Assembly: GCA_023249255.1 (NCBI GenBank)
Contig: JAHFCY010000112.1
Span: 1 to 10,194 of the forward strand
Origin: Candidatus Lindowiibacteriota bacterium
GTDB lineage: Bacteria > Lindowbacteria > 2-12-FULL-62-27
Reading direction: 5' to 3'
Length of the DNA stretch: 10,194 nucleotides
Positions 6,774 through 10,194 of the stretch are shown here, one piece after another (positions within the stretch are counted from its first letter, which is position 1; the number at the start of each line of letters is the position of its first letter). The notes under the pieces are model-generated. The model was not told the origin of the DNA and did no database searches. It saw only the letters and a list, made by a program, of their open reading frames with translations. Position numbers and translations under genes: made by a program.

Positions 6774-7673
6774 ATGCCATTGCAATCCATGAATGGGTCG
6801 CCCCTCATGATCGGCCTTCCGGGAACGGAACTTTCGGCGGACGACGAATTACGCCTGGATCGGATTCGCCCCGCCTCGGTCATTCTTTTCACCCGGAATT
6901 TCCAGTCCGTGCCGCAGATCAAAACGCTCATCCGGCGGACAAAAGAAATCGCCGGCGCGCAGTGCCGCCTCGCTGTCGATCATGAAGGCGGTCGCGTGGT
7001 GCGATTCCCCGACGCCCTGCCACCGTTCCCAGCGCCTCGGACGTTCGGCGAGCAGGGGGATCCGGACAAGATGCGGCTGGCGGCTCGGACGGCGGCGGAA
7101 GCGCTCAAAGAATGGGGGTTTGATCTAGATCTGGCGCCGGTGGTCGATGTGCTGACGCCGACAAGCCATCCACGAATGATCGACCGGTGTTTCGGTTCCG
7201 ATCCGGAACGGGTGGCGGAAATGGCCGAAGCGTTTATCCGGGGCATGCACGAAGGCGGGATTCTCACCTGCGCCAAACATTTTCCCGGAACCGGCCCGGC
7301 CGAACTCGATCCTCACGAAACCGGTCCCAAGGTTGCGTTGACGCGCGATCAGATGGAACGATTTCTTCTCCCATTTCGCCGGGCTGTCGCCACCGGCGTC
7401 GACACCGTCATGATCAATCATATCCTCTATCCGCATCTGGATCCTTCCGGTCCGGCCACGCTCTCCCAAAAAATCATCACCGGTCTGCTCCGGGGAGAAC
7501 TTGGATTTCGCCGCGAAATTTTGTCTGACGATCTTGAGATGGGAGCGATTCAGGAAGCGTATGGAATCGAGGAGGCGGTCAGCCGCGCCCATGCCGCCGG
7601 CTGCACGATGCTGTTGGTGTGCAAGGAGCCGGCCCTTCAGGACCGCGCATGGAATGCTCTCCGAATGGGATAA
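6774..7673 (+). CDS. nagZ: NagZ-like beta-N-acetylhexosaminidase (GH3), short C-terminus
   Basis: A 299-residue GH3 enzyme expected in the cytoplasm to remove N-acetylglucosamine from anhydromuropeptides during murein recycling. Residues from the ATG at 6774: the barrel starts about 11 (LMIGLPGTEL, then VILFTRNF). Next come AVDHEGGRVVRF (67-78), LAPVVDV (120-126) and CAKHFPGTGPAELDPHE (166-182). The last contains the NagZ-type Asp-His general acid pair D179/H181. SDDLEMGAI (251-259) has the nucleophile D252. It lacks the roughly 35-40 residue helical end of usual NagZ (about 340 residues), stopping soon after LLVCKEPALQDRAW; all catalytic motifs remain. GTG 6771, ATG 6774 and ATG 6789 are all possible starts and none has a good ribosome site. 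It follows the glycosyltransferase by 42 nt, so it probably belongs to the same transcript. Confidence 0.9.
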   Translation: MPLQSMNGSPLMIGLPGTELSADDELRLDRIRPASVILFTRNFQSVPQIKTLIRRTKEIAGAQCRLAVDHEGGRVVRFPDALPPFPAPRTFGEQGDPDKMRLAARTAAEALKEWGFDLDLAPVVDVLTPTSHPRMIDRCFGSDPERVAEMAEAFIRGMHEGGILTCAKHFPGTGPAELDPHETGPKVALTRDQMERFLLPFRRAVATGVDTVMINHILYPHLDPSGPATLSQKIITGLLRGELGFRREILSDDLEMGAIQEAYGIEEAVSRAHAAGCTMLLVCKEPALQDRAWNALRMG

Positions 7674-7682
7674 CCCCTTTTA

Positions 7683-7870
7683 CCACACACAGACAGTCAC
7701 AGACAGTCACAGACACAGACGGATTTGATTTGTGATGGTGGGAGTCTGTGAATGGGGGTGGATGTCTGTGTGTGGCTCTGGTTTATCCGAACGCCCAGCC
7801 CCGCCGTTAAAGTTTTCCGCCCGATACGCCGACAGGATAGACTAAGGAAAGGAATCCTTGTGTCTGTGTG
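7683..7870. repeat. Spacer with tandem and nested inverted CACAGAC/GTCTGTG repeats
   Basis: The 219-nt spacer 7674-7892 has no gene. It holds CCACACACAGACA (7683-7695), perfectly complementary to TGTCTGTGTGTGG (7763-7775). Inside this pair, TCACAGAC (7707-7714) is complementary to GTCTGTGA (7744-7751). A 10-nt unit AGACAGTCAC occurs twice in tandem (7691-7710) with a partial third copy. TGTCTGTGTG recurs at 7861-7870, just before the ribosome site of the next gene. The transcript could fold into a long imperfect hairpin. No T-run follows, so it is not an ordinary terminator. It may be a dispersed repeat element or a local expansion. Confidence 0.7.
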
Positions 7871-7892
7871 TTGGCCATGGAGGGTGTGAAAC

Positions 7893-9185
7893 ATGGAAAT
7901 TTTCGGGTTGGATAAATCGCCACTTATTTCATCCTTTCATTTTGGACCCATTCAGGAACTGAAATCGCCCCCAACAGATGCGACCGACAAAACGCCTGAC
8001 CCCGATTCATCCGCCGCCGATCCGTCCTCCGCTCCCGACGACAAATCAGCCGAGACCGAAAAGCCGGTCGAAGGATTGCCGGAAACGATCAAACAGCGCA
8101 TCGCGCGCGTGATGGCCGAACTCTTCGAGCAGGCCGGCGGGACAACCGACGACATATTCCATCGAATGCGCCAGATGAGAAATGAGACGATGGCCGCGTT
8201 CGCAAACCCTCCGGATAAGATCGAGACGCGGAAGGAAAAAAACAAACATCGAATTGAAAAGGATTCCCTGTCCGGCAGGGATATCGGGCAGCCGGCCTCC
8301 GCCGAATCCGTGGATTCGCCTCCTCCTGCCGCCCCGCCGCCCGTTCACGATTCGTTCTCCATCGATTTATCCGTCGATTCGGTGTTTGAGCGCATGGAAA
8401 AGCTGGTACAACGGGTCAGTGAACAGCAAGGCCGGAAAATTTTCAAATCCGCCTCGTCCGTGCTCCGCCGCCAGTCGGCCGGCCTCCACCTCGATTTCTC
8501 TTTCACGACCCAGCTTCTGGACAGGGGTATCAACCTTGCGGAAATCGACCAGAGTCTGGTCCAGCCGTTCATGGATGCCGCGGCTGGATTGTCAAATTTT
8601 GACGACAACAGCCTCCAAAAATTTATGACGTCCGTGGAAAATATGTTCAATGGGTTGGAGAACAAGCTGGGATTGCAGGACGGGACACTGCAGGCGAACG
8701 AGGATCTTTTCAAAAAAACAGCGAAACGATTTTTTGACTCGGTTCAGGAAATCGTCAACGCCCCATCTGTTCTCGATGACGCTTCCCGCCGGGATGTCCT
8801 CGATCTGCCGCCCGAGTCTGAATTTTTCCGAAAAAGCGTGGCGGATATTTTCCGCGCCGCCGGCGGCATGGATATTGCCAAACGCGTGGTGGCCGGCCAG
8901 CCGTCCGATCTTGATATCCTGCTGGAAAAATTGAAGAAGGACAGGCCGGAGGCGCAAAAGAAAGAAACTGCGAACGCTCCGACCAGCGCCACGGACCATC
9001 CGTCCGCGCCGGATGCCGGCTCTTCAGGAGACGAACCTCAAGCCGTCCGTCTCGCCCGCGAAAATATGATTGCGATTTCAAATGGATTTACAGCCCATAG
9101 CATTTTCGAGGCGGCCCGATTCTTTAATGTCTTTTCAGATTCCGGCGCCCCTCCGTCCGGAACTGTCCACGACGCCGTCGCGTAA
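7893..9185 (+). CDS. Unrecognised 430-residue acidic, linker-rich protein
   Basis: I do not recognise this protein. The ATG has a strong ribosome site (GGAGGG, 8-nt spacer) and composition is even to the stop, so it is a real gene. It has no signal peptide, membrane segment or catalytic-looking motif, and contains no cysteine. Layout: a short hydrophobic start (FGLDKSPLISSFHFGPI, 4-20); a Pro/Asp/Ser/Ala linker (24-60); a helical block (62-103); a charged and proline-rich linker (107-152); a long helical region (155-345) whose centre reads LDFSFTTQLLDRGINLAEID then FNGLENKLGL; another Pro/Ala/Ser linker (350-384); and a helical end (ARENMIAISNGFTAHSIFEA, 388-407). The layout suggests a structural or scaffold protein, cytoplasmic or exported by a route that needs no classical signal. 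It stands alone, after a repeat-filled spacer and convergent with the genes on its right. Confidence 0.85.
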   Translation: MEIFGLDKSPLISSFHFGPIQELKSPPTDATDKTPDPDSSAADPSSAPDDKSAETEKPVEGLPETIKQRIARVMAELFEQAGGTTDDIFHRMRQMRNETMAAFANPPDKIETRKEKNKHRIEKDSLSGRDIGQPASAESVDSPPPAAPPPVHDSFSIDLSVDSVFERMEKLVQRVSEQQGRKIFKSASSVLRRQSAGLHLDFSFTTQLLDRGINLAEIDQSLVQPFMDAAAGLSNFDDNSLQKFMTSVENMFNGLENKLGLQDGTLQANEDLFKKTAKRFFDSVQEIVNAPSVLDDASRRDVLDLPPESEFFRKSVADIFRAAGGMDIAKRVVAGQPSDLDILLEKLKKDRPEAQKKETANAPTSATDHPSAPDAGSSGDEPQAVRLARENMIAISNGFTAHSIFEAARFFNVFSDSGAPPSGTVHDAVA

Positions 9186-9188
9186 TCC

Positions 9189-9278
9189 AATAAGTCAATA
9201 AGTCAATCTACGTCCCCATTTCCCGTCCCCATTTCCGCCATGTGAGTGGCCTGGGTTTATCCATTCTACGTCCCCATT
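9189..9278. repeat. Direct repeats in convergent spacer (AATAAGTC x2; TCTACGTCCCCATT x2)
   Basis: AATAAGTC occurs twice in tandem (9189-9204), starting 4 nt after the stop codon of the 430-residue gene. The 14-nt string TCTACGTCCCCATT is perfect at 9207-9220 and 9265-9278. Its core CGTCCCCATT appears a third time at 9224-9233. The second 14-nt copy lies inside the end of the minus-strand small secreted gene. The appearance is that of a small dispersed or REP/MITE-like element, but no transposase or clear terminal inverted repeat is visible, so its nature is inference. Confidence 0.6.
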
Positions 9279-9703
9279 CTCGGTTTGACGGGGATTCCGA
9301 CCATCCGGAACCGGAACAAGCCGTCGCTTTTGACGGTGATCAGCAATTTCATGCCGGGATGCAGTTGCCGGATGAATCGGGTCTGGTCGGGATCCGGCTG
9401 CAGACCGCCGTCTTTCGCCCGCACAACGGAGGGATAAATCCGGACGGGGTGGGCAAGCATCGCCTTGGGCTTCTTTGCGGTGTTGCCGTTCAGAGTCCGG
9501 CCGACTTTTTCCACCTCGACCACGAATGTCCCTTCCGTGTCGTCCACGGACACGATTTTCCCCTGAAGGGTCCCGCGAAATCCCGCCGCGCCGGGAGGAA
9601 CTTTGATATCCTCGATTTTTCCGAGACCTGCCGCAGCGGACGGCGCGGCCGGAACCGCCCATAGGACAATCAAGCCGATTGTCCATCCGATCCATCGTTT
9701 CAT
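9266..9703 (-). CDS. Small secreted beta-rich protein of unknown function
   Basis: A 145-residue protein with a classic signal peptide (MKRWIGWTIGLIVLWAVPAA, cleavage near SAAA|G at about 25). The mature part of about 120 residues has alternating hydrophobic residues typical of a small beta-barrel: FRGTLQGKIVSVDDTEGTFVVEVEKV (42-67) and HPGMKLLITVKSDGLFRFRMVGI (115-137). It has no cysteines. Function is not recognised; an OB-like fold is a guess. The ATG overlaps the stop of the Spy-like gene (ATGA), with no ribosome site of its own, so the two are probably co-translated. The last residues RMGT and the stop are encoded by the spacer repeat, so the natural C-terminus may have been replaced. 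A periplasmic role with the Spy-like partner is inferred from location only. Confidence 0.78.
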   Translation of the reverse strand: MKRWIGWTIGLIVLWAVPAAPSAAAGLGKIEDIKVPPGAAGFRGTLQGKIVSVDDTEGTFVVEVEKVGRTLNGNTAKKPKAMLAHPVRIYPSVVRAKDGGLQPDPDQTRFIRQLHPGMKLLITVKSDGLFRFRMVGIPVKPRMGT

Positions 9704-10020
9704 TGGAAGAATATTTTCAGAAGCTGTTTTTTATATTTTTTGTACTGGTCGTCATTCAAAAACTGCCGGGCTTCGATCAATTTTCTGATTTTGAAAGAGC
9801 CGAGTCCGGCCTGAAGCGTGGTGATCTCTTTGAGCCTGGCCTCCAGCTCGGCGTAGTCCAGGTCATTCCGATTGAGCTGTTCCGTAAATTCCATTTCGCG
9901 CAGTTCAACCTCCGTGCCCCGGGTTGTGGTCTCCTTGTCATACTCGAACAGCAGATGCTGCATTTTTTCCGTCTGGGCCGTGTCGAGATCGATCTTATTC
10001 CGAAAAAACCCGACGCTCAT
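9700..10020 (-). CDS. Spy/CpxP-like small helical periplasmic protein (start given is first ATG, probably too short)
   Basis: A 106-residue segment, nearly all charged amphipathic helix, built like Spy/CpxP or heavy-metal resistance (LTxxQ) proteins. FFRNKIDLDTAQTEKMQHLL is the first LTxxQ-like helix. It is followed by two helices (REMEFTEQLNRNDLDYAELE, then ARLKEITTLQAGLGSFKIRK) and ends with ARQFLNDDQYKKYKKQLL, a second such motif. Family members act as periplasmic chaperones or sense metals and envelope stress. The ATG at 10020 has no ribosome site, and the same frame continues upstream into what looks like a signal peptide (see next entry), so the true protein is likely about 40 residues longer. 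It overlaps the next gene by ATGA. Family call is moderate because the sequence is short and mostly charged helix. Confidence 0.75.
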   Translation of the reverse strand: MSVGFFRNKIDLDTAQTEKMQHLLFEYDKETTTRGTEVELREMEFTEQLNRNDLDYAELEARLKEITTLQAGLGSFKIRKLIEARQFLNDDQYKKYKKQLLKIFFQ

Positions 10021-10140
10021 GCTTAAAGGCTTGCGCCGCGGCCTCGTCGGGCCTCCCGCGCAGTTGCTGACTCCGACGTCGACGGACAGCAGAATGACCG
10101 CCGAGCACAGCAGGACGAGGAATCTCGGTAGCTGTTCACG
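10021..10140 (-). other. Probable signal-peptide extension of the Spy-like gene, start codon not identified
   Basis: In frame with the ATG at 10020, 40 further codons read REQLPRFLVLLCSAVILLSV, then a linker with NCAGGPTRPRRKPLS. This is a basic end, a hydrophobic core and a flexible linker, as expected for an exported Spy-like protein. No ATG, GTG or TTG occurs in this frame, and it is open to the right edge. The only non-standard candidates are codons such as ATA (10143-10141). A GTG at 10139 has a purine-rich ribosome-like site (GGGAGAGGGGG) but is in another frame that stops near 10023. Either the start is unusual, or there is a frameshift or sequence error. Confidence 0.5.
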
Positions 10141-10146
10141 TATGCC

Positions 10147-10173
10147 CCCTCTCCCGCCTCTGGCGGGAGAGGG
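10147..10173. repeat. Perfect REP-like hairpin with 12-bp arms
   Basis: CCCTCTCCCGCC (10147-10158), loop TCT, then GGCGGGAGAGGG (10162-10173), followed by TCTGGGTGAGGGTGGCAGG. Such CTCTCCCGC palindromes with nearby GGTGAGGG are common dispersed intergenic repeats in GC-rich bacterial genomes (recalled, not searched). It sits just upstream of the Spy-like gene, and its purine arm would serve as the nearest ribosome-site-like sequence. Confidence 0.8.
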
Positions 10174-10194
10174 TCTGGGTGAGGGTGGCAGGAT

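Noticed and set aside
5469-6785. 438-codon open frame on the minus strand opposite the glycosyltransferase
   Set aside because: It is a mirror of a GC-rich gene with clear motifs on the plus strand. Its translation is rich in Arg/His with no domain pattern and spans three real genes.
7691-7720. Tandem AGACAGTCAC units as a possible CRISPR array
   Set aside because: Units are 10 nt, directly adjacent with no spacers, and only two are perfect. No cas genes are present.
7683-7775. Long inverted repeat as a rho-independent terminator for the nagZ operon
   Set aside because: The arms are 67 nt apart and no T-run follows the second arm.
10024-10139. GTG at 10139 with a purine-rich upstream site as start of the Spy-like gene
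   Set aside because: It is in a different frame from the Spy-like protein and reaches a stop before the first ATG. It would need an indel to be relevant.

Overview
The window looks like chromosomal DNA from a Gram-negative-type bacterium with fairly high GC. It carries a MltB-type lytic transglycosylase, a NagZ-type hexosaminidase, a Spy/CpxP-like small protein and many exported proteins. Nothing in it fixes the phylum. The mix of an orphan radical SAM protein, an unrecognised 430-residue protein and dispersed palindromic repeats would suit a poorly sampled lineage, but that is a guess. No rRNA, tRNA, CRISPR array, integrase or transposase gene was seen.

Left part (1-4531, all minus strand, read right to left): lemA, then a membrane TPM-domain protein (YgcG type), then a second soluble TPM-domain protein. 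These three are packed with a 4-nt overlap and a 1-nt gap. After a 110-nt gap that holds a good sigma70-like promoter comes a radical SAM protein with a reduced SPASM/twitch C-terminus. A sodium:solute symporter follows almost immediately and runs off the left edge.

Middle (4654-7673, plus strand, divergent from lemA): an MltB-like lytic transglycosylase, a CgeB-like glycosyltransferase that overlaps it by ATGA, and a short NagZ-like GH3 enzyme. The first and third together suggest murein turnover and recycling. The glycosyltransferase's acceptor is unknown.

Right part: a 219-nt spacer full of short direct and inverted repeats, then an unrecognised 430-residue acidic, linker-rich protein on the plus strand. 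A repeat-bearing convergent spacer follows. On the minus strand, a Spy/CpxP-like protein and a small secreted protein overlap by ATGA. A perfect 12-bp-arm hairpin sits at the right edge.

A recurring oddity is that three genes lack an in-frame ATG or GTG at the place where the protein must begin. The membrane TPM gene appears to start at a CTG inside CTGA at the lemA stop. The symporter has only TTG or CTG. The Spy-like gene has an apparent signal peptide upstream of its first ATG with no standard start. Standard gene calling would truncate the first and third of these, or lose their export signals.
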